Shown: positions 46,001-58,584 of the stretch, one piece after another
Position numbering within the stretch: position 1 is the stretch's first letter
How the letters are laid out: every line of letters begins with the position of its first letter
NCBI GenBank assembly: GCA_051294375.1
Contig: CM119267.1
Span: 20,523,476-20,587,475 of the forward strand
From: Paraspadella gotoi
Lineage: Eukaryota; Chaetognatha
Reading direction: 5' to 3'
Length of the DNA stretch: 64,000 nt
Position numbers and translations under genes: made by a program
The notes under the pieces: model-generated
Databases searched by the model: none
The model's input: only the letters and a program-made list of their open reading frames with translations
Told to the model about the DNA's origin: nothing

Positions 46001-49000
46001 GAATTTGAAAGGCAGAATCTCTGATTTTACAGTAATTAGCAATAATGAAATTTTGTTTATCATTTTATTCTAATCTACACTGTTGCACTTCTTGGTATTG
46101 ACTCAATTTTTGTCTTGCCTGCGGTGGGAGCGACGAAAATGAACAAGACTGGCAACTTTTTCGAAGAATGAATAAAACACTTGTAAATGTCCTGCGGGCG
46201 AAAACGATAGTTGTAAAAGGGCAATTAATCAATACAAATATTTCGGTACTAAGAATCTCACCCTCAAAGAAATCTGCAGCTGAATAGTTTTATGCTCGCA
46301 CTCCATAAGAATCTTGACACCTTCGGTGGATAATGTCACCGGTTCAAAAGGAGTGCCCTTTAGGGATCCAATTTGAACCTTGGGGGGGGGGGAAATAAGA
46401 TCGAAATTTTACGTTACTTTTCAGATAAAAAAACTAAACGGATTGAAATTGAAGTCTCAAAAACTCATCCAAATACCGAACCCACTTTTTGACAATCCAG
46501 CGTGACGTTAAGTCCTCGAAGCGCCGCTACGAATCCGCCGACCGACGGAGCGCCGGTGACGACGCCCGCCTCGTTCCGCAACTTCTTGGCGTCCAACGGC
46601 GTCAAAGGACGCGGCGCCGGCGAATCGAACTTGCGCTTTAGATTCTGCATCGTTTAATCGAAAACTTAGAATATCTCCGAATATCTAACAAGAGACGTAC
46701 TAAACTAAAGACCTGCTTGATGATGACGTTGGGCGTCGAGAGACTCTCCACCCCCATGATCTCTTTCTGCATCCGTCCTACGCGCGAAGCGGGTCTCCAA
46801 GGCGAAGGCGTCGCGGATGGAAACATTTGCGCCTTAATTAAAATATTTAAAAGCATTTATTCACCTCATCCTCACACGTTTCTCTCGCATCTACGTACCG
46901 ATGCGGTAAATGAAGTAGAGAAGGGTGTTCCTAAACTAGGGCCAGGGTGCCCAGTAGCACCAACCGGATCCTCTTCCTCATCATCCTCTGCGAACTCGTT
47001 GTTAAGCTGCGACGGGGACGACTCCATTGACGGTTCCTCCGATTGCCGACCGCTAGATTCTAAAAAAAAAAGGGGGGAAAAAAAACAACATTTATTCACA
47101 ATGAATTTCAATAAACGAAATATATTATCAAAGTTGCAATTAAAAATAAGCCAATGAAAATTCCATGTGAAAAGTTTTTACCGGCGTTGTCTCCGTCCTC
47201 GTCCGAGTCAGAGATCGTGACGACTTCTGGAACGGGTTTCGGTGCTTTTGATGACCCACGCCCACCGGTGGAACGCGTAGTTCCCTTTCCGCCCCGCTGA
47301 ACCAGGAAATATTGGTAGTCGGCAAATAAAATACTAACTCGCATGACAATTTTATTCATGCTCTTCATTTTCACGTTTTTGATTTTCAACGACGGAAAAA
47401 TACGCCAACAAACCTGCAAACCGCCTTTCTTCGACTTGTCCGACTTTTTAGACTGCCCGTCGAGTCCAGCGGGATCCAGCGATTCGTTGAGATCGAAGGC
47501 CGTACTCGACGGTTTCCCGACCTTTGGAGTCTTCGAGTCCGCCTTTTTCGCGAGCGGTGTTGAGGCCGCGTTCGGAGCGCCGACTCTGAAAGGTTGAGGC
47601 ACCGTCGCTGCGGAAGCCGTCTGCCCCGCCGCCGGAGCCGTCGCGGAAACGACAGGGGAAGAGGCGGAAGCGGTGATCGACGACGCCGGCTGAGGCGGCA
47701 TTGGCGCCGGCGTAGCGAGGGCGGAGATGAAAGCTTGCGAACCCGCAGCCTGTTTCGGCATTCCAGCCTTTTTAATGCGGTTCGAGAAATCGTTCTTGTG
47801 GAGGAAGAAAGGGGGTGGGGGAGAAATTGGAGCGAATTTATCACCCTCGTCGTATGTCGCTTATGAATTTAGAGATTCTCACGCGACGTTTTACCTCGGC
47901 CGCCGTCGTCTTCTTGCTTCGGGCCGCCGACTTTTTCTTCTTATCAGGGGAGCAAGATTCACATCTGAGAAGAAAGTGAGAAAAAGAGCGAGGAGTTAAA
48001 AGTAAGCAATGAAATGAAAATGGGGAATAAATCTTCTAAATACTTTTTCAGGTCGTCGCTTTGATTCCCGCAGTTGGGGCACAGAACGAACGACTCCTGA
48101 TTCCCCTTTTTTCCTTTCGTCGAATTTATGCTGGCCGCCGAGGTCGTGGCGGCGTTAGCAGCGGCGACAGCGGAGACAGCCGGACCCGAAGCGGAACCGA
48201 GTAGAGGTTGAATGGACTGAGGTTGACCTGAAACGAAGGAAAATGCTGCGAAGTCTAGACAAAATAAATATCTTTCATCTTAAGATCTAAATTTAGGGCG
48301 ACTGAAAATTTACCGGACCGCATAGCGTTGACGAGAATGGAATTTTGTGGTGTCATTTGTGACGAGGTTGAGCTCACAACTACAACGAAAAAGAAGCCAT
48401 CAACAATATTTTTTTTTAAAAATAAGATTACCTTGGATGATGAATAATTGATTACGAATAACAGAGTAGTTCTATTACCAGAAGAGTCGTTGGCGATGGG
48501 ATCCGTCAAAACGGTGAAGCCTTTTTGAAGGTGGGCGAAGGTGGACGTCGCTGGATGAATTTGTAGCACGTTTCCGCCAGCGACAGGTTTCATCGCGGGC
48601 TAGAGTCGATTTAATACGAAGGTCAGTCGGTCGTGCAACAACGATTCTCACCGCGAATAACTTTACCTGCCCCGGCTGGACGACGCCAGAGTTGTGGGTA
48701 AAGACGTGTGATTGTATCTGACGCGGCGAAAGCTGCTGTGGCTGTAGCACGTTCGATTGCAGCTGATAAGACAAGGCGAAATCATACGTCGTTGGAAATT
48801 AAATAAGCGTCCGAAGGCCTCAAAAAACACATACCTGCTGAACTAATTGTCCGCCCGGCTCTCCTGTTCTAATCTGGGTAAACGTCACTCCACGGGGCGA
48901 CTGAGAATAAAATCACCTCACCAGTAAATAAAATAACCACGTATTTGAACAAGCCGATTTCTGAGTAACTCACCTTGACCGGACGAGCGTTTTGATTGGT

Positions 49001-52000
49001 TACTTGAAACCGTGGTACAGAAGTGGGAACGGTCTCGGATCCTATAAAAAGAATGACAATTTGATACGCGGTTTTGGAAAAAGATAGGTATTGACAAATA
49101 TTGAAAAATTTGTTCACCCTGTTGGATGATGGCGGCGATCCCGACTTGTGGTGGAGCCTGCTGACCTGCCGTAGCCGGTCGAGGCTGCTGTTGAAGCTGC
49201 TGTTGCAGCTGAGGTTGGTACTGAGAAAATTGCTGCGCCTGCAGTTGTTGCAATTGGCTATTGGATTCTTGCACATGTTGTACTTGATGTTGTGAAACAG
49301 CGTGAACCATGGCCTCAGTCTGCGTCGTCACTACTTCATGCGCATCTAAATGACAGCGATTTCAAAATTGAATATAAAAAGATACGTCGTTTGTCGTTAC
49401 CGTATTTGTCTTCAAAAATTCTTACTCGGTTGACGAATGAATTGACCGGCACCTCCCGGCACGAAAGTATATTTAGTGCCGGGTGGAAGGCGATCTGCGT
49501 CAAATCGAAAATCGAAGATAAACAATTAGGTCAAAATACTTATTTAAATTATTGCTATAAAAAAATTATTAACTGGGAATCACGTAGACTATCTGATTTT
49601 CCGGGTCCGCTTGCACTTGTTGCAGTAAGACTTGCGTTCCGGTGCCGCTCGAACTTGACGCCGAAACACGAGGCGGCGTCGTCGAAGTCGTCGGCAAGGC
49701 CGAGACGTCGGCCACAACGTTGGTCGTTTCGGCGGCCGCTTGAGAAACGACAGCCGCTGCCGCCGCCGCCGCCGCCGCCGCTTTCTTGGACTGCTTCTTT
49801 GGAGCATTTTTTCGATTGACGTATTTGTTGGTCGTGTCGAGGCTAACGCAAGGCGAGACCGAATGTGAAGACGTTATGAATTCCAAGAAGCCGGACTGTA
49901 GGGAGGGGGAAGTTATCATAGATCTTAGCGAATGAAATGAAATTAAGGAAATAAATAATATGAAATGAATGAAATAAATTTATTGAATGAAATAAATTTA
50001 AATATATTTGATTTAAATTAATGGAAGAATTGAAATAAATGAATTGCATTTAAAAGTATGTGTCAGGAACAAACTCTTGTGGAATCTCGATTGGAACTTT
50101 GTGGAAATCCGTATAAACATTTGTGGATTTAATTCATTCATTGATTGTCTTATTTAATTAAAGATTCATTGATTATTCATTCTTTCGTCATTGATAATTA
50201 TTTAATTGATTCATTACTATTTTTCCCCTCAGCTATCATGAGTTAATGATTAATATTTTATAGCAGAGGTGTTGGGTACTTATACTTCTTCGTGTTTACT
50301 TAGCGACTACTGATCCATTATGTTCTCTCTTGATATATTATTACAGAGTAGTGACTCTGGGCTAGTGAAACTGTTGACGCCCTGCTGCCCGCGTCTAGTG
50401 GCATACGAGCAACGCCGAGACTCTTAAGCTGCCCCTTTGGTCTGCAGCCACCCATCGACCCGTTAGGGGGTCCGCAAGGTTTGCCCCCTAACATATGAAC
50501 TAAATTAATTAAATATAACTAATTTAATTTAGAAATTGAATGAATAAATGTATGAGATCTAGTGATAAAAAAAAACAAAAAAAAAAAAACAAAAAAAAAA
50601 CAGAAAATTGTTTTGTAAATAAAATAAACGAGTGTAGTAATATGAAACAATTTAAAAAACCTCAATGATGATAAACCATATCGAAATTTTTAGCTTCCTA
50701 TGGTTACACACTTGAGCTATTTCCAATAGTAAAACAGTGTGACGACGACAACAACAACGACTATGGTCAAAAGTAGCAGAAACGAATTAACATCGAGCCC
50801 AAATCGGGCTTTCGCCCGTCTGGCGGGATAAAAAAGATTTTGATTATAAAATGTAAACAAACAACATTTGGTGTATCACCTCATCAGATTTCAAGGACCT
50901 TGGTGATGAGAATATATATATCTAAATTTTCAGCTTCATATAAATACAAATAATATTAAAAAAACTATAATTTGAACGCCGACGACGACGACGACATTTA
51001 CGGGGACAATCGTCACAAACGCAAGCGATTGCGACGATAAAAAATTTTTATTCGAAGATTTTTGGCGTCCTTCTCTTCCTTTTTCGCAATGCCACGGAAA
51101 TTCACCTGGAACTGTGAGTTGGGTTTCGATTGCGGTTTCTGATTCGTCGCCACCGATGTCGCCTCGGGATTCACGATTGTCGCCGTCACCGAACGAACTA
51201 CATTCGAACCAGACTGAATCTTCATCCTGTGTGAGCGGGAGAGAAAAAAATAAAAAAATTTTAAAAGCATAAGGATCGTCGTAATCGCATAAGAAAAATC
51301 TGGATTGACGACAAATTTTGATACTAAAAAAAATCAAATTTGAGGGAAAAAAAAACATTTATAAACAGAAAGAAAAAGAAAAAAAGAATAAATATAAAGA
51401 AAGAATAGAAAGAATAGTAAGGAAAGAAAGAATAGAAAGGAAAGAAAGAATAGAAAGGAAAGAAAGAATAGAAAGGAAAGAAAGAATAGAAAGGAAAGAA
51501 AGAATAGAAAGGAAAGAAAGAATAGAAAGAAAAGAAAGAATAGAAAGGAAAGAAAGAATAGAAAGGAAAGAAAGAATAGAAAGGAAAGAAAGAATAGAAA
51601 AGGAAAAAAGAATAGAAAAGGAAAAAAGAATAGAAAGGAAAAAAAGAATAGAAAGGAAAGAAAGAATAGAAAGGAAAGAAAGAATAGAAAGGAAAGAAAG
51701 AATAGAAAGGAAAGAAAGAATAAAGAGGAAAGAAAGAATAAAGAGGAAAGAAAGAATAGAAAGGAAAGAAAGAATAGAAAGGAAAGAAAAAATAAAAAGG
51801 AAAGAAAAAATAAAAAGGAAAGAAAGAATAGAAAGGAAAGAAAGAAAAATAAGAGAAACTAAATCGTTTTTGGACGAATCAGCAGGGGCAGCAGCAGAGG
51901 CAGCCAGAAAAAAAATAATCAAAAGGCAGCAGCAGAAGAATCGTTTTCGAATCAGCAGAAGCAGCTACAGACTCGTGTTTTTTTTTATGAATCTGCCCGG

Positions 52001-55000
52001 GGAAAAGAGAGACCTACATATAATTAAAAGAGGAAAGAACGAGAGAAGGAGACATAAAAATAATAGAAGAAATTTTTTTGCTTTGATAAAACTTGATAAA
52101 ACAAAACATATTTAATAACTGTCCTCACCCAATTTCAAGGACCACGATGATGAGAAGCTGTATATAAATTTTCAGCTTCATACACTCAAATTTAATCATC
52201 AAAAAGGCGATTGATAAGTTGGAACGCCGACAACGACGACTACGCCACTTATGCGCAAAAGCGTTACAAGATCGTCGCAAACGCAAAGCGATTGAGACGA
52301 TGAAAAAAATGGAGAAAAAAAAAGAGCGGAGCAACAGTTAAGTTTCAACTAAGTCTCAGAATATTATCGAATATAAGGTTTTCTTCAGCAGCAAATGAAA
52401 CCGATGCAAAATTAAAATTTTGTTCCTCGCACGTTTATTGTTTAAATTTAAACAAATTACTTACCCAGCGGTTTGTACTGGTGATTGCTGGATAACATGG
52501 TGTTGCTGTTGAACGGCCGTTGAGCTCTGAAAAAATACCACAAACATTAGAGAGTTCAAACTTCAAAGATATTAAATTTCATTCTTAATTATTTCACTGT
52601 AATAAGATATGAAGAATTCTATGGTGATGACTATTTTTTTTGGTATAATTTCATCTTTCTTGTCGGAAATTACGATTTTTAATGTTTGTATCGTTTCCTT
52701 TCTTTTATTTTGTGTTTAAAAATTTGTGTACAAAGTAACAGTCTTTATTTTTCATTGAAAAACGGTTTAAAAATTAGATTGGGACATGTTTCGGTTTATT
52801 TTTTCAAACCTTCATCAGCGCATTTGACAAAATGTGAATTTGTTAGGGAGAATATGGAGAGAGAGAGAGAGAGGGAGAGAGAGAGAAAGAGAGAGAGAGA
52901 GATGTTAAAAATTGAGGGAAAGGACAGTGGTCAGAGGTGAGGACAGCTTCAGTAGGGTGTGTCAAAATCTAAAAGTTGTTCTGATCCTAATTTACATCCA
53001 ACACTATAGGAGGGCCAAAATAAATAGGTTTGCACGAATCGCCATTCAAATTGGTCTAACACCCTTAAGTCTACACTTGCTTAAAGACATTTTAGCAAAA
53101 CTTTCATATCATAAGTCACTGTGTCAAAAGTATGAGAGATTTTGATATCTACCTTAATTTATTAATTGAGGTAATCTGTTAACTATATTAAAATTTTATT
53201 TATATCTAGCGGCTTAAGTTAAGTTATTTTCATATTATTTAAACTAAATAAAACTTTTATAAAATTTTAATAATTTGAGTTTCTCATACTCTACAATGTT
53301 TGCGCCGTTTTAATAACACCTTATATGCTTCAAAAATCGCCGTTTCCGACCAGGAAGATAAAATTATATATAAAAATATATAATATATATATAAACAATG
53401 TCGGATCTGCCCACGATCATTATCAGTAATTATTTAAAAATTAAATAATTTAAGTTAATTAATTAAATAAGAAATTAGTTAATTAATTTGATCCCAAATG
53501 TTTGTTTTAGGTCTTTTTGTCATTAACCACGTCAAAAGCAATGAGTCATTGACAACGATGAGAATAATGCCGATAACGATTGACTTCATTGATTAACTGA
53601 TTAATTAATTATTGATTATGAATTGACTAATTGATTAAGTAATGGACTAAATGATTAATTAACTGAGTAATTTTTTGATAAATTAATACATCTTGCATTT
53701 ACATTTAATATAAAAAAAAGTAGCATAATCAATAAGTGAAACAAGTTTTTTGTTTTTTCTATTTCAACTCATTTCCACTCGAACGATTCCATCGAAATTT
53801 GATTTCAAGCTTAATCACACACTTTCCTACCCACATACAAAATTTCAGGTCAATCGCCCCATCCACTCATGAGAAATTGGTGTTCAAATAGTGAAATATA
53901 TTTTTTTGTTTTTTCCATTTAAACTCATTTCCACTCGGACGATTCCATCGAAACTTCATATCCAGCTCAATAACACACTTCCCTACCCACACACAAAATT
54001 TCATTCCAATCCATCAATCCAATCACGAGTAATTGGTGTTTTTTTCTAAGGTGGGAAGGGCGGACGGACAGACAGACGGACATCTTTTTTTTGCATAATT
54101 TATCATAATTCGATGTTCTGACATGATATAAGTGAATGCCCGACAAGATTGAAGGGGCGGACCGACAAAGTGAATTATAGAGTCGGGATCTGCGGATAAG
54201 CAGATACGACTAAAAAATAGCTATAGTCGAATTCTTCAGACCTTATTGCATTAAAATAATTATGAATGGAATTAAATATCTTATTTTTTTTTTATCTTTG
54301 AATGCTCTAATAAACATGTTCTTTTCTTCAGATACACCAAGTGCTGATTGTGCTGTTGTAACCGGAAATGACCTGCGAAGAAGCCGCAAGAGGCGCTGGA
54401 TTGCGCCAGGATACGTTGGCGGTGACGACGTTGGCAGTCGCCGAGATGACGGGCGGCGGTCGGGGAGCTTGCGGTTGCATCGCCGGTCGCGTTTGAACCA
54501 TCCTTTGCGGCTGAAGTTGAGTCTGTGGCATCTGGATATGACTGTGCGGGATCTGTGGCAGTTGCGAGATCTGGTGAATTTGTTGCAGCTGTGGTTGTTG
54601 TTGTTGAGGCTGTTGCTGTATCAACTGATGTCGGAACTGTTGAAACTGTTGTTGAAACTGTTGTGGCAAAATTTGCTGCTGAATTTGGGGTTGTTGTGGC
54701 TGTTGCTGGTGCAACTGTTGTGGAGACTGAATCTGTGGTTGCAGCTGCTGTTGCGGTGACTGTTGCTGCTGTAGTTGCAATCCCAAGCTCTGGCTGGGAT
54801 GCAACACAGAGGTGGAGGCACCAACTGTTCCTTGAGACATCCCGACAACACTGAAGCAAAGTTGAACAAATTTTTTTTAGAAAGATAGATTAAAGGAAAA
54901 GGGAAAGCGAAATTTAATTTAATGATATAATTTTAAATGAGATGAAGTCATTTACGTAAGGGACGAGGTCTTGATATAATTTTAAATGAGAACTTAATGA

Positions 55001-56465
55001 GAACTTAATTCTATTCGTTAAAATGAGTGAGTGAGAGAGAGAAAAATAAAGAAATATCCTTAGAAACTCACGCTTGCGAGTTGGAGATTTCCGTTCCGGT
55101 TATCGACGTAGGTTGTTGAACGTTCATCCCTGAGTAAAAAAAATGGGAGTTCCGGGTGAAAAAATACAACTGTAAAACCAAACCCGACTCACCCGCACGA
55201 AATCGGATCAAGGTGCGTTGTTGAAGATCGCCGTGCGTGGAACCGAGGGTAATTTCTTGAACCGATCCTGGTAACGACAGCGTCTGAACCTGGACGAAAT
55301 TATGTTATTAATATTATTCATTAAAATGACTAAGTTAAGCTTTTATATGTCCATAAAACTTTATGAAAAATTGCAAGATTACTAGTTTTACTATAAATTT
55401 AAAAATAAATGTAAAATCTAAATATATTTCACTACATATTTGATCATCTTTTATATGTAATTTTCATATTTTTAATTGAATACATTTATTATTTATTTTT
55501 TAATATTTTTTCTACATGTTTTTAATCATTTTGGAGGTCATCGATTGAGATCCTATATTTGTAGCAGATAGGCAGGCCATCACCAAATGGTGATCCTCTA
55601 AATTATTTTGTTTCGAGAATTTCCTTTCGTTTCGTTGTTTGAATTAGTAGAAGTTTGAATTTGTTTACAACAACAATTTTATTGGTATATAGGGACGTAC
55701 AATAAAATAATAAAATCGTTGTTGTAAACAAATTCAAACTTCTTCTACTAATTCAAACAACGAAACGAAAGGAAATTCTCGAAACAAAATAATTTAGAGG
55801 ATCACCATTTGGTGATGCGCCTGCCTATTTGCTACAAATATAGGATCTCAATCGATGACCTCCAAAATGATTAAAAACATGTAGAAAAAATATTAAAAAA
55901 TAAATAAATGTACTCAATTAAAAATATGAAAATTACATTTAAAAGATGATCAAATATGTAGTATTTGTATTGGTATTGGTTGGTGTATATATATGTATGT
56001 ATATATATATATATGTATTGGTACATAGGGACGTACAATAAAATAATAAAATCGTTTGTTGTAAACAAATTCAAACTTCTTCTACTAATTATTTTGTTTT
56101 AAAAACAAAATTTTGAGGTAGGAACCGAGTAGTTCACCAAACTTCTTTTTAAAAAATATTATCAATTTTTGAGTTATTTTTTTATTTTTATTATTATTAT
56201 TATTTAATTTATTTTACTTTTTTTATATATATGAGGGGAAAAAAAGATTGCTCGCCTCATCCGAAAACGGTTGCGTCTGAGCGCCTATAAAATGAAGTTG
56301 CGGCCGCTGTTGCAGTTGTTGCTGCTGTTGATCGGCCACTTGAAATTGACCGTGCAGATGCGCCGGCTGTTGTTGCGGTTGATGTTGCTGTTGTTGCAAA
56401 GGAGACTGAACTACGTGCACGGTCCGCTGCTGCACAAGTTGGTTGTTCGGCAAAGGTTGCTGCAT
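40031..56465 (-). CDS. SENP6/7-like SUMO-specific protease with Gln-rich N-terminal extension
   Basis: A nuclear cysteine protease that trims poly-SUMO chains. The C-terminal half is secure. [20 protein letters not shown] and [10 protein letters not shown] are at about 45240-45140. [20 protein letters not shown] is followed by the catalytic His of SSHW at 44497-44499. The Asp of [12 protein letters not shown] is at 40565-40567, and the Cys of [20 protein letters not shown] is at 40327-40329. A pre-catalytic block ([25 protein letters not shown]) matches SENP6. Between His and Asp lies a low-complexity insert of roughly a thousand residues with AT-hook-like KRGRKPK and IRGRPKRY. Upstream exons to the ATG at 56465 ([13 protein letters not shown], Gln-rich) join in consistent phase wherever I checked (56.4, 55.2, 55.1, 54.8, 52.5, 51.2 and 49.9 kb). 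They include a zinc-knuckle-like [17 protein letters not shown] at about 48.0 kb. One-gene status of the N-terminal part is inferred. Confidence 0.8.
50340..50495. other. GC-rich island with perfect hairpin in intron
   Basis: About 150 bases of GC-rich sequence interrupt an AT-rich intron. At 50462-50492 the arms GTTAGGGGG and CCCCCTAAC enclose a 13-base loop. I do not recognise it as a tRNA or other known RNA. It may be a short transposon or a structured RNA. Confidence 0.4.
50640..51050. repeat. Dispersed repeat copies (two, tandem)
   Basis: Two related copies (about 50660-50800 and 50880-51050) share TTTCAAGGACC, ATTTTCAGCTTCATA, an AACGCCGACGACGACGA block and GACAATCGTC...AAACGCAAGCGATTG. 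A third copy is at 52125-52330. The right end of the second copy runs up to the exon at 51226-51110. Confidence 0.5.
51350..51850. repeat. Purine-rich 18-base satellite (GAAAGGAAAGAAAGAATA)n
   Basis: About 25 tandem units with few changes lie in an intron of the protease gene. The plus strand is almost wholly A and G with one T per unit, and translates to a meaningless ERKERI repeat in one frame. It is a simple-sequence array, not a gene. Confidence 0.95.
52125..52330. repeat. Third copy of the 50.6-51.0 kb dispersed repeat
   Basis: It begins CCTCACCCAATTTCAAGGACC and carries ATTTTCAGCTTCATA, GGAACGCCGACAACGACGA and GTCGCAAACGCAAAGCGATTG. In this copy the plus strand is open for about 45 codons with a basic, helix-like reading that ends at a TAA, possibly a fragment of a former coding sequence carried by the repeat. 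Confidence 0.5.
52856..52902. repeat. GA microsatellite
   Basis: Uninterrupted and lightly interrupted (GA)n with a few GG and AA variants, in an intron of the protease gene. Confidence 0.95.
53746..54090. repeat. Tandem dimer of about 160 bases with GACGGACAGAC tail
   Basis: Two copies (about 53746-53900 and 53911-54048) share CTCATTTCCACTCG, ACGATTCCATCGAAA, ACACACTT.CCTACCCAC and AAATTTCA. The second is followed by GGCGGACGGACAGACAGACG. It looks like an interspersed non-coding repeat rather than a gene. Confidence 0.7.
55431..55963. repeat. Long near-perfect palindrome, arms about 250 bases
   Basis: The left arm (55431-55683) and right arm (about 55709-55963) are reverse complements with only a few differences. 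They start ACTACATATTTGATCATC and meet near CAACAACAATTTTATT / AATAAAATCGTTGTTG around a loop of about 25 bases. It lies in the intron between the exons at 56.25 and 55.29 kb, so the transcript would form a long double-stranded hairpin. No ORF and no clear target duplication is seen. Confidence 0.88.
56018..56090. repeat. Direct partial copy of the palindrome centre
   Basis: It repeats the loop and the first bases of the right arm of the palindrome at 55431-55963 (GGGACGTACAATAAAATAAT, then GTTGTAAACAAATTCAAAC) in direct orientation, after a (TA)n tract. Confidence 0.85.
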
Positions 56466-56822
56466 GTTAGCGACCTTTCTATGCCTCTCGCCGGGTCAGA
56501 GTTTCAACGTCCGACCATAGTTTCGAAGCAATAAGAAACACGGAACAATCAACTGTCTCTTGGCTATGAAAGTTTTTTTTTCTCTTTCCTGCATTAATAA
56601 AAACTTGTTAAACGTCTTCGAAACAAGAAAATCATATTTCTGTCCCACTGTTTGAGAAAAACTCGCTCATTACGGGATAATCCTAAATCTGTCTTAACAT
56701 TCATCTCTGTCAACGCGTAAGTGACGACGTCGAAAATCATGGCAAGTTTTTATTAAATACAAAGATAAATCAATTAAACAAAAAAAGTTTCGATGACATA
56801 GAGAACTCGCCCTTTGTTTCGA

Positions 56823-57620
56823 TTAGTTGAGGCATTCGGGATAATCGCGAAGATAAGGAGGGATTTCGTCGCGGCGAATGACCTCGTAATTGACCCTAGA
56901 AAGTGAAGAAAATGATATTTGGGGATAGATCGCTCACGTAAATTATAACCAAGTTAAACCTGTATTTGTTATAGCGTGGTCCCCGTTCTATCATGTAAAT
57001 CTCTCTGCCCGCATTTGCCACGGAGGCGATCACAATGCAACAAATGCCAATCATTAACTCAGGAACCTGCGTGGGGTGAACGTAAAAAAAAAATTAACTT
57101 TGACGGTAAAACGCGATGTTTATAACTCAGAATAGAGGGAATCATTAATTTATATGGTCATTAGGACTAAATGTAAAATTTCATGAAATTCGATCGGGAA
57201 GTTTGGTGAGAACAGATTCTGGTCACAAAAAAGGGATACTTCATTTGATTATTTTTAAGGTACCCATTAAATATCAAGACTATTATAAACATTACGGCGC
57301 TCGCGATCCCGGTTCTCATTACATTTTCTCTCCCGACGTCTTCTCCCTCTCCGCTAGGTCGAGGAGGGGGTTCTTTATATTTTGACTTCATACTTCTTAT
57401 TTTTTATATTTTAGAGGGAGAGAGAGCGATTTACAATTATATCGTATCGTATTATATCGTATCAATCAATCATATCGTCTATAGGTCTATTACGTTGATG
57501 ATATTATCAATGTGGGTTGAACTGTCCCGGAACAACGGAAAAGACCTGAATCCACCCGCTCCTCCACAAGGCACCGATGCTTCGGTCCAGGGACTTATAG
57601 CCCGCGCGGGCGAACACCAT
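56823..57620 (-). CDS. Small single-span membrane protein, NDUFA3-like
   Basis: Three exons (57620-57546, 57066-56960 and 56895-56823) join in phase and give 84 residues, starting MVFARAGYKSL. One hydrophobic helix (ELMIGICCIVIASVANAG) follows a W..GW.Q.PE motif. The tail is basic (RYNKYRVNYEVIRRDE) and ends YPECLN. Size (human NDUFA3 also has 84 residues), a single membrane span after a Trp-rich head, and the Y..YxV.RxDD-like tail suggest the NDUFA3 (B9) accessory subunit of mitochondrial complex I. I cannot confirm this by alignment. The first donor (CAG followed by GTCTTT) is weak. The first intron carries a MITE fragment. Confidence 0.5.
57149..57248 (-). mobile_element. Diverged end fragment of the foldback MITE family
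   Basis: On the minus strand it follows the left end of the 4348 and 8763 elements for about 100 bases: TTTTTTGTGACCAGAATCTG, then CGAATTTCATGAAATTTTAC, then CTAATGACCATATAAAT. The outer end and the other arm are missing. It shows the family is dispersed in this genome. Confidence 0.75.
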
Positions 57621-58584
57621 TATTTACGCCTCTGTCGTCGCCGTTGATGAAAGTTATCGCATCGGTCGGTGCCGTTGGCGAAAGAGAATCTACTCAGTTA
57701 ATTTCTAAGAAATAAAAAGAAAAAATGCAATAACCCTTCGACGAACTGAATTCGGTCATCATCTCATTCGAGACATCGAAATCATATTTCAATTGGGGAA
57801 TAAACAAAAATCGACAGTCCTCTCGTCCTCAAGGAAAACAACGAGCGTCGGAGGCAGACATTACTCCACTCTTCCTCTCTCTCAATCTCTCTCCTGTCTC
57901 GCTCTCGCGAGATCATCGAGTCGAGAAAGGACTCGCTCTCATCGATTCGCTTTGTTCTTTTATTCAGCGTCCATTGGATGAATTATGCAAATCAACGTCT
58001 GGAGGACGAATTGGGAATCGCGCAGCACTTTTTTTGGACAATTGAACGGTATTTCATTACATTCTTATATAACTATAAGCGGTAATCTGTCATTTGAAAA
58101 TTATTACACTTAATTCGCAATTGCTATAGAATATATATTTAACATGTGTCCAAGACGCTAAATAGCTAGATAAACTAAACAGTTATGCTTTACTCGTTAC
58201 CTACTTCAAAATAGCTTTATTTATAAAAAATACTAATTTTTAGTTTGTATAATTTGTCAGAAAAAAAACAGAACAACAGTTATTCAGATAAAACATCAGA
58301 CCAGAGCAAACAAAGGATAGCAATAACAAAATTGTTCTCGACTAAAAAAATTCAGCTCAGTCGACAAAACAAATTTGATAATAAATAATGACGGTGAAAA
58401 AAAAAGGTTTGTAATGAAAGCTGTATGACCTTAATCTAACAACAATGCTATTCAGGAACGATAAAAACAGCAATGACAACAAAAACAAAAGTAAGACAAA
58501 GAAAAACCAACTTACATCTTCCTAATCCCCCCACCCTATTAATGATAAAAGATCCTCCCTCGCACGCACATTCCCGCCCCTGCA
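57621..58584. other. Spacer between NDUFA3-like gene and nuclear protein
   Basis: The left part is the presumed promoter of the small gene; the right part is the presumed 3' UTR of the acidic protein. A CT/TC-rich tract lies at about 57870-57920. I see no coding exon on either strand. Confidence 0.5.

Noticed and set aside
51318-52115. Plus-strand ORF of 265 codons rich in ERKERI
   Set aside because: It is a translation of the 18-base satellite; the opposite strand is equally open and no splice or domain supports it.
54262-54854. Plus-strand Leu-rich and Val-rich ORFs
   Set aside because: They are shadows of the Gln-rich exon on the minus strand, which joins its neighbours in phase.
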